A stretch of DNA of 64,000 nt from Pontibacter sp. E15-1 (GTDB lineage Bacteria; Bacteroidota; Bacteroidia; Cytophagales; Hymenobacteraceae), in NCBI RefSeq assembly GCF_022601975.1, contig NZ_JAKVIR010000023.1, positions 40,925 through 104,924 of the forward strand, in the 5' to 3' direction. Position numbers and translations under genes: made by a program. Below the pieces are notes generated by a model. It was not told the origin of the DNA. It saw nothing but the letters and a program-made list of their open reading frames with translations, and did not search any database. Shown here piece after piece: positions 9,359 to 19,017 of this stretch; position 1 is the first letter of the stretch; the number at the start of each line of letters is the position of its first letter.

Positions 9359-10464
9359 TGAAAAAAATACCTTTTGTTGATCTAAGGGCTCAATACCTCA
9401 CGATTAAAGGAAGTGTGGACGCTGCTATAGCAGAAGTACTTCACGAAACCTCGTTTATAGGTGGAAAGCACGTGAAAGAATTTGAGAAGAACTTTGCAGA
9501 ACTTTATGGGGTAAACCACTGCATCAGCTGCGCAAACGGTACTGACGCGATTTATATTGTACTTAAGATGCTGGGTGTGGGGCCTGGAGATGAAGTGATA
9601 ACTACTGCTTGCAGTTGGATCTCTACGTCAGAGACTATCTCACAAGCAGGTGCTAAACCTGTTTTCGTAGACATCGAACCTGATTATTTTACAATAGACC
9701 CTGCCAGAATTGAAGAGAAAATAACGAAGAAAACCAAAGCTATCATACCAGTACATCTATATGGCCAGATGGCGCAAATGGATATTATTTGTGATATAGC
9801 CGACAGACATGGACTGCATGTGATTGAGGATTGTGCTCAATCACATTTTTCGGAGTTAAATTTGCGTCGGGCCGGCACTTACGGAATTGCCTCAACATTC
9901 AGTTTCTACCCTGGCAAGAACTTAGGTGCATATGGCGATGCGGGCTGCATCTTGACAAATGATGAACAGCTAGCCCTAAACTGTCGGATGTATGCTAATC
10001 ACGGAGCTTTGGTAAAGCACCAGCACCAAATGGAAGGCATCAACTCGCGGCTTGATGGCCTGCAAGCCGCTATACTCAATGCAAAGCTGTCATACATTCT
10101 GGAGTGGACGGAGAAAAGAAACATGGTGTCGGGATGGTATCTTAAAAGCCTGAAAGGAGTTAAGCAAGTAGCACTGCCAGTAATTAGGCCGAATGCTATG
10201 CATTCTTTTCACTTATTTGTAATAAGGGCAGAACGGCGCGAAGAACTCATAAAATATCTTAGTGAAAACGGTGTGGAGACGGCTATTCATTACCCGGTTC
10301 CCCTGCCATTTATGGAAGCCTATAATTATCTCTGCCACACTCTGGAAGATTTTCCTGTTTCCAGGGATTATCAGAGCAGCATCTTATCTCTACCGATATA
10401 CCCGGAAATTTCGGAGGAACAAGTTACCTATGTGTGTGGGCTTATCAAGCTTTTTTATAGTTAG
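9358..10464 (+). CDS. DegT/DnrJ/EryC1 PLP aminotransferase, WbpE-like, set A
   Basis: 368-residue sugar aminotransferase. PLP-lysine is Lys187 in SFYPGKNLGAYGDAG; the upstream ANGTDAI and HLYGQ motifs and the later GINSRLDGLQAAIL are typical of the family. With WbpB-like and WbpD-like partners it would put an amino group on C3 of a UDP-hexuronate or related sugar. It begins in the stop of the acetyltransferase gene (TAATG). It converges on the O-antigen ligase-like gene, with 25 bases between the stops and no visible terminator hairpin. Confidence 0.9.
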   Translation: MKKIPFVDLRAQYLTIKGSVDAAIAEVLHETSFIGGKHVKEFEKNFAELYGVNHCISCANGTDAIYIVLKMLGVGPGDEVITTACSWISTSETISQAGAKPVFVDIEPDYFTIDPARIEEKITKKTKAIIPVHLYGQMAQMDIICDIADRHGLHVIEDCAQSHFSELNLRRAGTYGIASTFSFYPGKNLGAYGDAGCILTNDEQLALNCRMYANHGALVKHQHQMEGINSRLDGLQAAILNAKLSYILEWTEKRNMVSGWYLKSLKGVKQVALPVIRPNAMHSFHLFVIRAERREELIKYLSENGVETAIHYPVPLPFMEAYNYLCHTLEDFPVSRDYQSSILSLPIYPEISEEQVTYVCGLIKLFYS

Positions 10465-10489
10465 AGTGATTCCACCAGTAAAGGTGTTT

Positions 10490-11764
10490 TTATCTGTGGC
10501 TTGTTTTATCATACAGCTTCGATCGGAGGATGAACAAGCCATAGATAAAGGCAAATAACATGACACCAAGATTCGTTTGCAACACAGATTCTGTAGTCAT
10601 GCTCATCATCAGGACCAGGAAGAGCATGAAGACTACCCAATCTTTCTCTCTTATAGCTAATACCAGTGGCACTAGCAACGCTCCTGACAGCAGTAGTATT
10701 CCTATGATTCCTAATGTTAAAAAAGATTGAAGATATTGATTATGAGGATTATAACTTAACAAATAAAGCACGTCACTAAAGTTATGGGCTTTATAGCACT
10801 TATTTAAGGATGTTTGATAATCGCCCGTTCCTGTGCCCCATATGTAGTTGTCTTCAATAACTTTTAAACTACAGTATAGCTGACCAACTCTTAAGTTTGT
10901 GGAATTATGGTAGGCTCCCTTTGGAGGGACAAATTCAGTATCTGCAATTTCTTTAAATCTTGCTCGTATGTTTGGTATATAAAGGATTGCACTTATAACG
11001 GACACCGAAAAAAACAGGAGAAGGACCAAGCCTAGAAAATATTTTCGCCGGTTAAGAATAAGGATCGATAGCCAGGCAACAACCGTAACTGTTACAGCTA
11101 TCAAAGACATCCGAGCTCCCATCAATATGACAACGCCGAATGAAATCATAAGCGCTAATATCAGGACAAGTTTCCTAATGAGTGTCATACCCGTCCAGTA
11201 CTGCATCAGAAAATAAACTAAAACTTGAAAGCAACAAGCCGCAATAAGAGCAATATAAACCGGGTGTTGAAACAAATAACTTGCTAAGTTATCCCTTGAA
11301 AAAGCAAAGGCTACAGAAACTTCAGGTGCTTGCACAGAAATAAGCAGCAATAAAGCCTTAAAGATGAGGTAGAGGTAAGCAGCGCAACAGGATAACACAA
11401 AGAAAAGGAGAATCTTATCGGTTTCTTTTCGGTCCAGCCCATTCTTCCAAACCATAGAGACGTATAATGGCACGACAAGCAAGGCAAGTTTGGTTTCTAT
11501 GTTATGCCAACCTCTGGATAAATCATCAGAATAGAGCAGCCCAATGGCATGCATAATCAGGAATAGCGGTGGTAACAAAGCAGGTAAATATAAAGAGCCC
11601 CTGATATCAGGTTGCTTTCTTCTGTTGTATAAAACCACGATACCACTGATAAACATAAGTACCACCACTGCCCGTTCCAGATGCAGCGGCTGAGGAATTG
11701 TTATTCCTAAAAGGCACACTAATATAAAAGGTGTTTTATTACGGTAGCTACTGAGTAGATTCAT
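10490..11764 (-). CDS. O-antigen ligase/polymerase-like membrane protein (Wzy_C type)
   Basis: 424 residues with about ten to twelve hydrophobic segments. The longest hydrophilic loop contains NLRVGQLYCSLKVIEDNYIW then GTGTGDYQTSL, the arginine and G-x-G pattern seen in the periplasmic loop of O-antigen ligases (WaaL) and Wzy polymerases. This suggests it joins or polymerises lipid-linked glycan in the periplasmic leaflet. It is the last gene of the minus-strand glycosyltransferase operon. A second, different polymerase-like protein lies at 13894-15156, so one may be the polymerase and the other the ligase; which is which is unresolved. Confidence 0.8.
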   Translation of the reverse strand: MNLLSSYRNKTPFILVCLLGITIPQPLHLERAVVVLMFISGIVVLYNRRKQPDIRGSLYLPALLPPLFLIMHAIGLLYSDDLSRGWHNIETKLALLVVPLYVSMVWKNGLDRKETDKILLFFVLSCCAAYLYLIFKALLLLISVQAPEVSVAFAFSRDNLASYLFQHPVYIALIAACCFQVLVYFLMQYWTGMTLIRKLVLILALMISFGVVILMGARMSLIAVTVTVVAWLSILILNRRKYFLGLVLLLFFSVSVISAILYIPNIRARFKEIADTEFVPPKGAYHNSTNLRVGQLYCSLKVIEDNYIWGTGTGDYQTSLNKCYKAHNFSDVLYLLSYNPHNQYLQSFLTLGIIGILLLSGALLVPLVLAIREKDWVVFMLFLVLMMSMTTESVLQTNLGVMLFAFIYGLFILRSKLYDKTSHR

Positions 11765-11771
11765 CCGGCTT

Positions 11772-12602
11772 TTAAGCGTTCTTATTTTTAATTTGATGGG
11801 TTTTTGCTGCTAGGTTTGTTTTCTTCCTTTCCCTATCCACGAGCCATCCCCACTTATTGAAATACTGAACCATAGACCTCAAGTGGTAATAAAATATTCT
11901 GATTTTTTTGGAAGAGGCTCTTTCATAACGATGGTAGATTCTCTCGTTTGCATAGAAAACTAGCCTACTGCATGCTCCAATTCTGCGGCACAAATCCAGA
12001 TCTTCCATATACATAAAAAACCTTTCATCGAAACCTCCCACTTTTTTCAATACTGAAGTTCTGGAGAACAGAAAGCAACCCAGTAAAAAAGGAACTTCAA
12101 GGTTATGTTCGAAGCTTTCATCCTCATATTGATGTTGCCTGATCCTGCCTCTGAAAATCTTTTCGCCAAGTGGTATTCTTCTGGCAAACATATCCAGCGG
12201 ACTCGGAATGAGCCTGCACGAGAGTTGGATAGATTCATCAGGGTAAACCACTTTAGGGGATACTAAGCCGACTTCGTTATTGGCTTCCATATATGTGAAG
12301 AGGTTGTCCAACACGGAGCTACCAAAATACACATCTGGGTTAAGGATAAGGCAATACTTACTGTCCTCCAGACTTTTCTGAAGCGCATAGTTATGTGCCT
12401 TGCCGAAGCCCACATTTTGATTATTATAATGGTATAACAGGCGCGAATCCCGAACTACTTCATTTCTTAGCTTATCTGTAGGGGAGTTATCAATAATATA
12501 AAGGCGAACCTGTAGCTTCGTGTTAAGAAAGCTCTCGATTGCTTCATTCAGTATGGCTGGATCATTGCAATATGTAACGATCGAAGCTGTAATATCAAAC
12601 AT
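11772..12602 (-). CDS. Glycosyltransferase family 2 (rhamnosyltransferase-like)
   Basis: About 276 residues. GT2 core: ITASIVTYCND at the N-terminus, IIDNSPTD, then the metal-binding LILNPDVYFG (DxD-like), and downstream FFMYMEDLDLCRRIG, the ED motif typical of WbbL-type rhamnosyl and related transferases. The ATG at 12602 overlaps the next upstream gene by 8 bases and was chosen over an upstream in-frame extension. Acts in the cytoplasm on the lipid-linked repeat unit. Donor sugar not predictable. Confidence 0.88.
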   Translation of the reverse strand: MFDITASIVTYCNDPAILNEAIESFLNTKLQVRLYIIDNSPTDKLRNEVVRDSRLLYHYNNQNVGFGKAHNYALQKSLEDSKYCLILNPDVYFGSSVLDNLFTYMEANNEVGLVSPKVVYPDESIQLSCRLIPSPLDMFARRIPLGEKIFRGRIRQHQYEDESFEHNLEVPFLLGCFLFSRTSVLKKVGGFDERFFMYMEDLDLCRRIGACSRLVFYANERIYHRYERASSKKIRIFYYHLRSMVQYFNKWGWLVDRERKKTNLAAKTHQIKNKNA

Positions 12603-13749
12603 GTTGCCCTTCGTTTTTGTAAAGAAGCACGCTGAAAAGCTCTTTCCACCCAACAACTTCTAATTTGGTTCGAGGCTGATTCTCGCACTCGGTTTTATCA
12701 AACACAAGGCAATTGTTAAGTGCCGCTTCCATGGCATCAGCAAGTTTTGGAGGGTTATCGGGCTCTACAAATTTTGCCTTGCTATAGCCTTCAGCTGTCT
12801 CCTTTGCATATGGGAGATTTGCCAGGAGCATAGGTTTGTTATACTCCCTGAACTCTGTAATAGGCAAACCCCACGTCTCAAGTTTGGACGGAAATAGAAG
12901 GCAATCGGCTTCAGCATATATGTCAAACACTTCATTTCGGGGTAGCAAACCCTTCCACTCAATCAACGGATCATTTTTATATAGCCTGTATAAGTGTGCT
13001 GCATATTTATTCTCATTTCCCGCTAAGGTGACTATTAATTTGAAGTTATGGTAGCCCCTCTGCTGCAATAGCTTAGACGCTTCAAATGCCACTTCAAAAT
13101 TTTTGAATACTCTTGGAAAGCTCGGGTAAAAGAATATGAAGTTTTGCTTCAGGCCATTTTGGGCAAGTAGCTTTTTTGAGTGGTTTAGTATTGCAGAACC
13201 AGGCTGAACATTTACTGTAGGATGAGAAACAATAATATTATCGACATTAAACAACTTCTTAAATTCTTCTCTGAGCCATTTTTGCTGTACAATTATATAA
13301 TCGTTCTTCTTTATATTTATTCTATATAGGTACTTATAAAACGCTGAAAATGCCACTAATTTAGGCTCCATCTTAAGGGTCTCTAAGGTAGTACTGTAAA
13401 AAGGAGTTGAATTATGGCAATAAACAGCTTTTATCTTTGCGTCTATGTTCGGGGACATATCATGTAAAGAAAGCCACAATAGGGGAGAAAGCTCCCGAGA
13501 AAGCTTTTTAAAATAAAAGTATTCATACCATATGCGTCTGAACCAAGAAGATTTGGCATCCTCATACTCTATGTATGTAACATGTTTAGTTTGAAAGAAA
13601 CTTTTCTTATGAACTAGAGCAACGATATTGTAATCTTGATGAAGATAAGTGTCTAAATATGCAAGGCAATCTGATAAAATTGAGAGTATACCCCCTTCAA
13701 CCATATTGATTCCTGATACCACAATTGTTTGCTTAGGTTTTTTGCTCAT
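12595..13749 (-). CDS. Glycosyltransferase family 4-like (GT-B)
   Basis: 384 residues with a GT-B layout. The C-terminal donor domain is recognisable: FFYPSFPRVFKNFEVAFEA at its start, then FPSKLETWGLPITEF, the E-x7-E-like motif of GT4 retaining enzymes. The N-terminal acceptor domain has VVSGINMVEGG, a glycine loop. It sits inside the minus-strand glycosyltransferase operon and its stop overlaps the following GT2 start. The acceptor and donor cannot be assigned. Confidence 0.84.
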   Translation of the reverse strand: MSKKPKQTIVVSGINMVEGGILSILSDCLAYLDTYLHQDYNIVALVHKKSFFQTKHVTYIEYEDAKSSWFRRIWYEYFYFKKLSRELSPLLWLSLHDMSPNIDAKIKAVYCHNSTPFYSTTLETLKMEPKLVAFSAFYKYLYRINIKKNDYIIVQQKWLREEFKKLFNVDNIIVSHPTVNVQPGSAILNHSKKLLAQNGLKQNFIFFYPSFPRVFKNFEVAFEASKLLQQRGYHNFKLIVTLAGNENKYAAHLYRLYKNDPLIEWKGLLPRNEVFDIYAEADCLLFPSKLETWGLPITEFREYNKPMLLANLPYAKETAEGYSKAKFVEPDNPPKLADAMEAALNNCLVFDKTECENQPRTKLEVVGWKELFSVLLYKNEGQHV

Positions 13750-13893
13750 CGGTTTTCGTCAGAGATGTAGCTTATAAATATAAAGTGATCATTAATCCTT
13801 AACCTGGGAGCCCCTATTTCATAGCTTAACTTTTTTACGCTATAGTTAAAGTCTTATAATGCTTTATCAACGAAACTGTAGCACTAATCATGT

Positions 13894-15156
13894 CTAACGA
13901 TTTAAAATTAAGTTCGCTTTATACTGCCTGTATGTAAAATTAAAGATAAAGAGAAATAGAAAGAAACCTAGTACTGAATAGTTGCCAAACCTGAAAAGCC
14001 TCATCAAAAAGAATAGGAGACAACCATTGTTAATAAGCCACAAATTTTTTGATAACTGATTGTAAGAATTATCAAATTTCTTAATATTAAGAGCATACAG
14101 GAAGACAAGAGAAAGGAGTAAACCGAAAAGGCCAAGCTCAGATAAAATTCTTAGCAATAAAGAGTTTGCGTCATCTTTATTAAACTCTACTTCTTTATAG
14201 CTCTGTGTTTGAAAGTTATAAACTTTATCTCTGTATTTGTCATAATTATACCTATGAGTACCCAAACCAGATCCAAAAATTGGATTATGCCTAAGTGATT
14301 CCAGGGTTATTTGAAAATTAATATATAGTGTGTAAGTGCTTAGGTTTACATCACCCAATTTTTGGGATTGTTTAGGGTTTATAACGCTTACAGTATCGTC
14401 AATCCTGTATTTAATGAATGGTACCTTGACATATATAAAATATAGCATTGATCCTATTACAACGGCAGCCAAAGCAGTATAGAAAATATACGACTTTCTC
14501 ATTTTCATGCTTAGTAAGTTGTATTTGTTAAGTGCTATAATGATAAAAGAAGCAACTAACCCAAACATGGCTACACCTGACATAGTAAGCAGCCATGTGA
14601 TAAATATCAGCCAAGCCTGCTTATGAGAAATCAGAGATGTCTCACTTTTAAACAAGAGTTTATTTATTGCTAAGAAAAAGGCAGGAGCAAGGGCTATGGC
14701 CAAATGTGCTGGCTCGCTTACAATAGATGTTACTTTATATTTGTAGCCATATTCGATATTAAAAAATATATATGTTAATTCCTGAATGATTCCAAGAACG
14801 CATACTAAGTAACAGGATTTTAGATATATACGAAATACTTCAATTACATCGTATTTATTGATCTTTATAATTAAATAATAAGGTATTGATGAAATAAGTA
14901 TTGCGATAACTTGTTTTATTGGCGAAGTTATAGGGTACTCATTGAGAAGTGTTTTTACTAAGCTGATAAAAAAAATTAGAAGCAATATAATTAGAAACTT
15001 TCTGTCAATGGGTAACTGCTGCTTTACAATGTAGTACAGTATAACAACTACTGAAAAAATTATATAATAGAAATAAAAGTCAAAGGGAGTTCTGGTGAGC
15101 ACAAAGTCATCCAAGAAGAGAGTGAATATGGTAATGAAACTGAGAATTCTTTTCAT
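13894..15156 (-). CDS. Polytopic membrane protein, probable O-antigen polymerase (Wzy)
   Basis: 420 residues, AT-rich coding sequence, with about eleven to twelve predicted membrane segments. Near residue 290-320 the sequence ITLESLRHNPIFGSGLGTHR matches the pattern of Wzy/WaaL periplasmic loops (arginine, then G-x-G-x-G). Wzy proteins have little conserved sequence, so the call rests on topology, this loop and position between glycosyltransferase genes. Its ATG follows the GT2 gene at 15160 by 3 bases. There is a gap of about 144 bases before the next downstream gene. Confidence 0.72.
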   Translation of the reverse strand: MKRILSFITIFTLFLDDFVLTRTPFDFYFYYIIFSVVVILYYIVKQQLPIDRKFLIILLLIFFISLVKTLLNEYPITSPIKQVIAILISSIPYYLIIKINKYDVIEVFRIYLKSCYLVCVLGIIQELTYIFFNIEYGYKYKVTSIVSEPAHLAIALAPAFFLAINKLLFKSETSLISHKQAWLIFITWLLTMSGVAMFGLVASFIIIALNKYNLLSMKMRKSYIFYTALAAVVIGSMLYFIYVKVPFIKYRIDDTVSVINPKQSQKLGDVNLSTYTLYINFQITLESLRHNPIFGSGLGTHRYNYDKYRDKVYNFQTQSYKEVEFNKDDANSLLLRILSELGLFGLLLSLVFLYALNIKKFDNSYNQLSKNLWLINNGCLLFFLMRLFRFGNYSVLGFFLFLFIFNFTYRQYKANLILNR

Positions 15157-15159
15157 ACC

Positions 15160-15966
15160 TTACTTGGATATGGATAACATCGTTCTTATATAAAACTTGG
15201 AAAGCGCAATAATGTATTCTGCCTTGCTGATTAAGCTGTTTCGTCCGCCGGTTTTTACTTTTGCTCTATATGCCTCTTTAAATACCCGAATATTGCTGTT
15301 GCTGAAGCCTCCCACCCGCATCAGCACAGTTATCTGCTCCATATGTGAGGCAATAAGCTTTTCCCTTGGCCTAAGCAGGAACTCATAGTCTGCAGCAATT
15401 TTAAAACTTATGTCAAACATCCCATACTTTCTAAATAAGTACACATTGTGAAATGCACCGACATGACCTATATCCATAAATTTTCTAAATCGTTGCCATG
15501 ACCATGGCTCGCCTTTTATTCTTATCGGTTTCAATCCAAAGTCTACAAGTTGTATTTTGGCAGATATGAATTCGAGGTTTGGATTATTGGCCTGTTTAAT
15601 ATGATCTACAAATTGCTCAACGGCTTTAGACAAAACAACATCATCAGCACCTACAAAGGCAATCCATTCGCCTGTTGCCAGCAATATGGCCTTGTTCCAA
15701 GCATCATAAATACCTTTGTCTGGTTCACTGATCCAGAACGAAATGCGATCGTCATATTTTTTAATGATATCAAGTGTGCTATCAGATGAACCGCCGTCAA
15801 TAATGATGTACTCTATATTTTTATACGTCTGACTGAGAATACTCAAGATAGTTTGCTCCAAGTAAGCCGCTCCATTGTAAACAGCCGTTACAATAGTGAC
15901 TCTGGGAAAATCAAGGTTACTCAAGGCGTTGATTTCTTTCCGACTGTTGCCTCCTTCTACTCTCAT
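15160..15966 (-). CDS. Glycosyltransferase family 2 (WcaA-like)
   Basis: 268 residues. A clear GT-A N-terminus: VTIVTAVYNGAAYLEQTI, IIIDGGSSDSTLDII, SEPDKGIYDAWNKAI, and GEWIAFVGADDVV supplying the DxD-like metal site. These are the motifs of WcaA-type enzymes common in O-antigen and exopolysaccharide loci. The C-terminal 60 residues are basic and amphipathic, perhaps for membrane contact. A short non-homologous N-terminal leader (about 20 residues) precedes the core; no internal ATG gives a better start. Confidence 0.88.
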   Translation of the reverse strand: MRVEGGNSRKEINALSNLDFPRVTIVTAVYNGAAYLEQTILSILSQTYKNIEYIIIDGGSSDSTLDIIKKYDDRISFWISEPDKGIYDAWNKAILLATGEWIAFVGADDVVLSKAVEQFVDHIKQANNPNLEFISAKIQLVDFGLKPIRIKGEPWSWQRFRKFMDIGHVGAFHNVYLFRKYGMFDISFKIAADYEFLLRPREKLIASHMEQITVLMRVGGFSNSNIRVFKEAYRAKVKTGGRNSLISKAEYIIALSKFYIRTMLSISK

Positions 15967-16002
15967 CTACCAATTCGTTTCAATGTGATCTGAGTGCCAA
16001 GG

Positions 16003-17115
16003 CTAATAAATACTTTTATTAATGAAATTGCTGAATTTATTTATGTAGGCTGCCACATTTGAATCAAATGCTCTATTAGTTATTTTAACTGAAGCTTTTA
16101 ACTGTAATACTTTCGCCATCGCAGCTACGCTACCGGGAGTATAGACTGATATTTTGTCAGAGAATTTTTCGATCTCGAATATTTTCTCTTTATCAGCTTC
16201 ATCACCAGGCATGATTACATGGCATCCGGCATATAAGCCTTCATATATTGTTCTGCCAATACAAAACTGAGGGTCTGCTCGTAAGATGTAATCACTAACT
16301 AAATATACATTTTCTATATTGGGCTCTTCGCCATAAAACTCAATGCGAGAGTCTTCTTTTGCAAGGTCTTTACAGTAATTCAGAAAGTGCTTGTCACCGC
16401 CATCACCAACAACAAGCAAAATTGCATCTTTATTGATGACTTGTTTAAAGGCTTTGATCACTAAGTCAACCCCTTTTATTTTAACGACTTTTCCAATGAT
16501 AGAGAAAATGGTTTTTCCACCCTGAATTTTGACTTTAGTGTATATCTCCTCAATATTTATAGCAGATAAGTGTTGCATATCAAAAGGGTTGTTCAGAACG
16601 ATACTGTTCTTAAGGGGTAGGTTTCGGAAAGGCTTTTCCGTTGCTTCGTCGATATAAATGACGCCAGCAGCCATTTCTAAGGATTTGATCGCCTTCAGGT
16701 TAGAACCGTCAAAAATATCCCTAATATGTATGATAAATTTAAAATCACTGTTGATGATATCGTGTAACACAAGCGAGTTCAGATGAATGTAATCGTAGTC
16801 GTTGGATTTGATAAAATGATAAATGCTGGCGGCATCTTTCAGCCACAGCATTTTTGTCAGTTTCAGGATAAGCTTACTCGCGTTTTTACCAATGTAACTT
16901 GGGTCGAATGGCAAATGAAATTCGTGAATAGAACGAACGTTGCTACCAAAAAAACTGCGGACTTGCTCAAGATCATTTTTCCTGAAGAATCGCCTACGGA
17001 TAACCAAATCCACCTCCACATCCCTCAGATTTCGGATAAGTGTCTGTAGGCTTCTTGAAGCACCATAAAGACTAGTATCGTGGGTAATGAAGAGAACTCT
17101 CTTTTTGTTTAGCAT
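16003..17115 (-). CDS. Glycosyltransferase family 4 (GT-B)
   Basis: About 370 residues. N-terminal GT-B acceptor domain begins RVLFITHDTSLYGASRSL (glycine-containing loop). The donor domain shows IIGKVVKIKGVDLVIKAF, ILLVVGDGGDKHF, and IYEGLYAGCHVIMPG, the E-x7-E-like region of GT4 enzymes. The ATG at 17115 (7 bases after the previous stop) is preferred to an upstream in-frame ATG that would overlap the WbpG-like gene. Part of the minus-strand operon; sugar specificity unknown. Confidence 0.87.
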   Translation of the reverse strand: MLNKKRVLFITHDTSLYGASRSLQTLIRNLRDVEVDLVIRRRFFRKNDLEQVRSFFGSNVRSIHEFHLPFDPSYIGKNASKLILKLTKMLWLKDAASIYHFIKSNDYDYIHLNSLVLHDIINSDFKFIIHIRDIFDGSNLKAIKSLEMAAGVIYIDEATEKPFRNLPLKNSIVLNNPFDMQHLSAINIEEIYTKVKIQGGKTIFSIIGKVVKIKGVDLVIKAFKQVINKDAILLVVGDGGDKHFLNYCKDLAKEDSRIEFYGEEPNIENVYLVSDYILRADPQFCIGRTIYEGLYAGCHVIMPGDEADKEKIFEIEKFSDKISVYTPGSVAAMAKVLQLKASVKITNRAFDSNVAAYINKFSNFINKSIY

Positions 17116-17122
17116 CAGTTTC

Positions 17123-18244
17123 TTACTTCTTCCCGAGAAAGGCATGCTTTGCTTTGCTTAACTTGCTTTTTATGGCACTAAAAGATGGGTAATGGCTATG
17201 GGGTATGGGTTGCTGTGACATTATTTTATCGAACTCATCACGAGAGATATCGAATTTTTTTAGCATATATTCAATATCATCATTCAGTTTCCCCTGATCA
17301 TACAATTCTTTAGACATTTCCATCAAGCCTTCTTCTCTGCTTAGCTGATTTGTTAAGACAAGGCTTGAGATATGGGCGCGCCTCTTGTCTATGCCGAACT
17401 TGAAAGGTAAAATATATACCTGATAAAATTGAGTGAATTTTGATTCCCAATGTTTCCCTCCATAATCTCTCCAATTCAGTTTTTCCTTCAAAAACTCCAT
17501 TGCCTCAGACTTATTGTATGGCAGGTAATTAAGTAGAGGCACCGTCTTAACTTTATTGAAATATGAATACCTCCAATATTCAAATGTGCTGAACATGGGG
17601 TAGCTGCTCAACTTTTTAAAGCTGCCATATTTCTTATAGATAGCGTTGATATTGCGGCTATCAATCTTGTTGACATAAAACCATGATTGCGGCATTACGT
17701 TCTCAGTCGCGAAATTAGTGCCGCTCAAAAAATAACTGACCTTGTGTTCCTTAGCTATCCGATCCAATATCACAAAGATAGCATTGTCCGTGACAACTTC
17801 GATGTCAACAACTGACGCCTTTAAATAAGCAAGCTGTATGTCTTTAAATTCTTCCCAGTCAACAACATATGTATAAAGGTCAATGTCCAATTTCTTTACT
17901 ATGTTCTCGATATTCTTTACGGCGAGTTCTGAATTCCATCCGTTATCTAAATGTACGCCCAGTGGTCGCAAGCCTAACTCTTTCGCACAATAAGCCAGGT
18001 AGGAGCTATCAACGCCTCCACTCAATCCAATAATACAGTCATAGTCCTTGCTTTTGCCTGCCTCTTTAATTTCTGCTACTAGCTTTTGAAGCTTTGCTTT
18101 TTTCTCCTCATCCGTATAATAAAGCACTTTAGCCATTGCGTCAAATTCATGGCAATGGTTACAAACGCCTTCATCATCAAATTGGATAGCAGCATCCGAT
18201 GTATCCATAATACATCGGATGCAAATCTGGTAAGCTCTTTTCAT
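17123..18244 (-). CDS. N-acetyl sugar amidotransferase (WbpG/PseA-like), copy 1
   Basis: 373 residues. N-terminal Cys pairs CIRC and CNHC (zinc-ribbon-like) are followed by the PP-loop ATPase motif LSGGVDSS. WbpG/PseA-type enzymes adenylate an N-acetyl group and replace its oxygen with ammonia, giving an acetamidino sugar; the ammonia comes from a HisH-type glutaminase via a HisF-type partner. Exactly those two genes lie directly upstream (18249-19010 and 19018-19632) in one operon. The adjacent WbpB/D/E set points to a 2,3-diacetamido uronic acid as substrate, as in Pseudomonas aeruginosa O5. The substrate is inference. Confidence 0.88.
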   Translation of the reverse strand: MKRAYQICIRCIMDTSDAAIQFDDEGVCNHCHEFDAMAKVLYYTDEEKKAKLQKLVAEIKEAGKSKDYDCIIGLSGGVDSSYLAYCAKELGLRPLGVHLDNGWNSELAVKNIENIVKKLDIDLYTYVVDWEEFKDIQLAYLKASVVDIEVVTDNAIFVILDRIAKEHKVSYFLSGTNFATENVMPQSWFYVNKIDSRNINAIYKKYGSFKKLSSYPMFSTFEYWRYSYFNKVKTVPLLNYLPYNKSEAMEFLKEKLNWRDYGGKHWESKFTQFYQVYILPFKFGIDKRRAHISSLVLTNQLSREEGLMEMSKELYDQGKLNDDIEYMLKKFDISRDEFDKIMSQQPIPHSHYPSFSAIKSKLSKAKHAFLGKK

Positions 18245-18248
18245 TTTT

Positions 18249-19010
18249 TTAGTTTAACGATGCTTCAAGCTCAGCATATTCAGGATATGTAATCAGCACT
18301 GCACGGTGCTTGCCATGAAAAACAAACATGCTTCCTGCCGCAACAGCGGAAGCACCCCCTCTTGTTTTAGCTTCTCTAAAATCTGCTAATTTACCAGCTC
18401 CACCACTGGCTACTATAGGGATGTGTACACTGCTTGAAATCTTATTTAATAAATCAATATCATATCCCTCACCTGTGCCATCTCGATCGATAGAGTTGAC
18501 AATAATCTCACCTGCCCCTAATTGCTCTACTCTTTTAGCTAAGTCAACCGGCGAGATCCTTACTTTTTTTTGGCCTGACTCAATAAACACCTCTGCCTTC
18601 CCGAATATGCTCTTCTTTATGTCAATTGCCACAACAATACTTTGGCTTCCAAACTGAGCGGCTGCCTCTTCAATCAGGTTTGGGTTTAAATGTGCTGCAG
18701 TATTCAGAATAACTTTTTCTGCTCCTACGTTTATGATCCTTCTTACCTCATCGATATGGGATATCCCCCCACCATAACCAAATGGCATAAAGCACTCAGC
18801 AGCAATCTCCGAGATCATTTTAAAATTTGGGCCGCGTTTCTCAATAGTTGCGGTAATATCCATGAAAATGAGTTCATCAACTTCCTTATCATTGAATATC
18901 TTTACTGCATTTATCGGGTCCCCAACGTATTTAGGGTCTTTGAACTTTACCGTTTTTACTAATCCTTGGCCCCGAAGCAACAGGCATGGTATAACTCTGG
19001 TTTTCAACAT
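18249..19010 (-). CDS. HisF-like subunit of sugar amidotransferase (HisF2), copy 1
   Basis: About 253 residues, a TIM barrel with HisF features (VIPCL start, FGYGGGI, ASGGAGK, SIDRDGT). Compared with true HisF, the catalytic Asp at position 11 is Leu here (CLLL in place of CLDV), while Asp130 is kept (VVAID). Cyclase activity for histidine synthesis is therefore unlikely; the protein more plausibly passes ammonia from HisH to WbpG. The ATG at 19010 gives the family N-terminus (MLKTRVIPCL) and was preferred to 19031, which would overlap hisH2. The WbpG-like gene follows after 4 bases. Confidence 0.87.
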   Translation of the reverse strand: MLKTRVIPCLLLRGQGLVKTVKFKDPKYVGDPINAVKIFNDKEVDELIFMDITATIEKRGPNFKMISEIAAECFMPFGYGGGISHIDEVRRIINVGAEKVILNTAAHLNPNLIEEAAAQFGSQSIVVAIDIKKSIFGKAEVFIESGQKKVRISPVDLAKRVEQLGAGEIIVNSIDRDGTGEGYDIDLLNKISSSVHIPIVASGGAGKLADFREAKTRGGASAVAAGSMFVFHGKHRAVLITYPEYAELEASLN

Positions 19011-19017
19011 AGTGGCG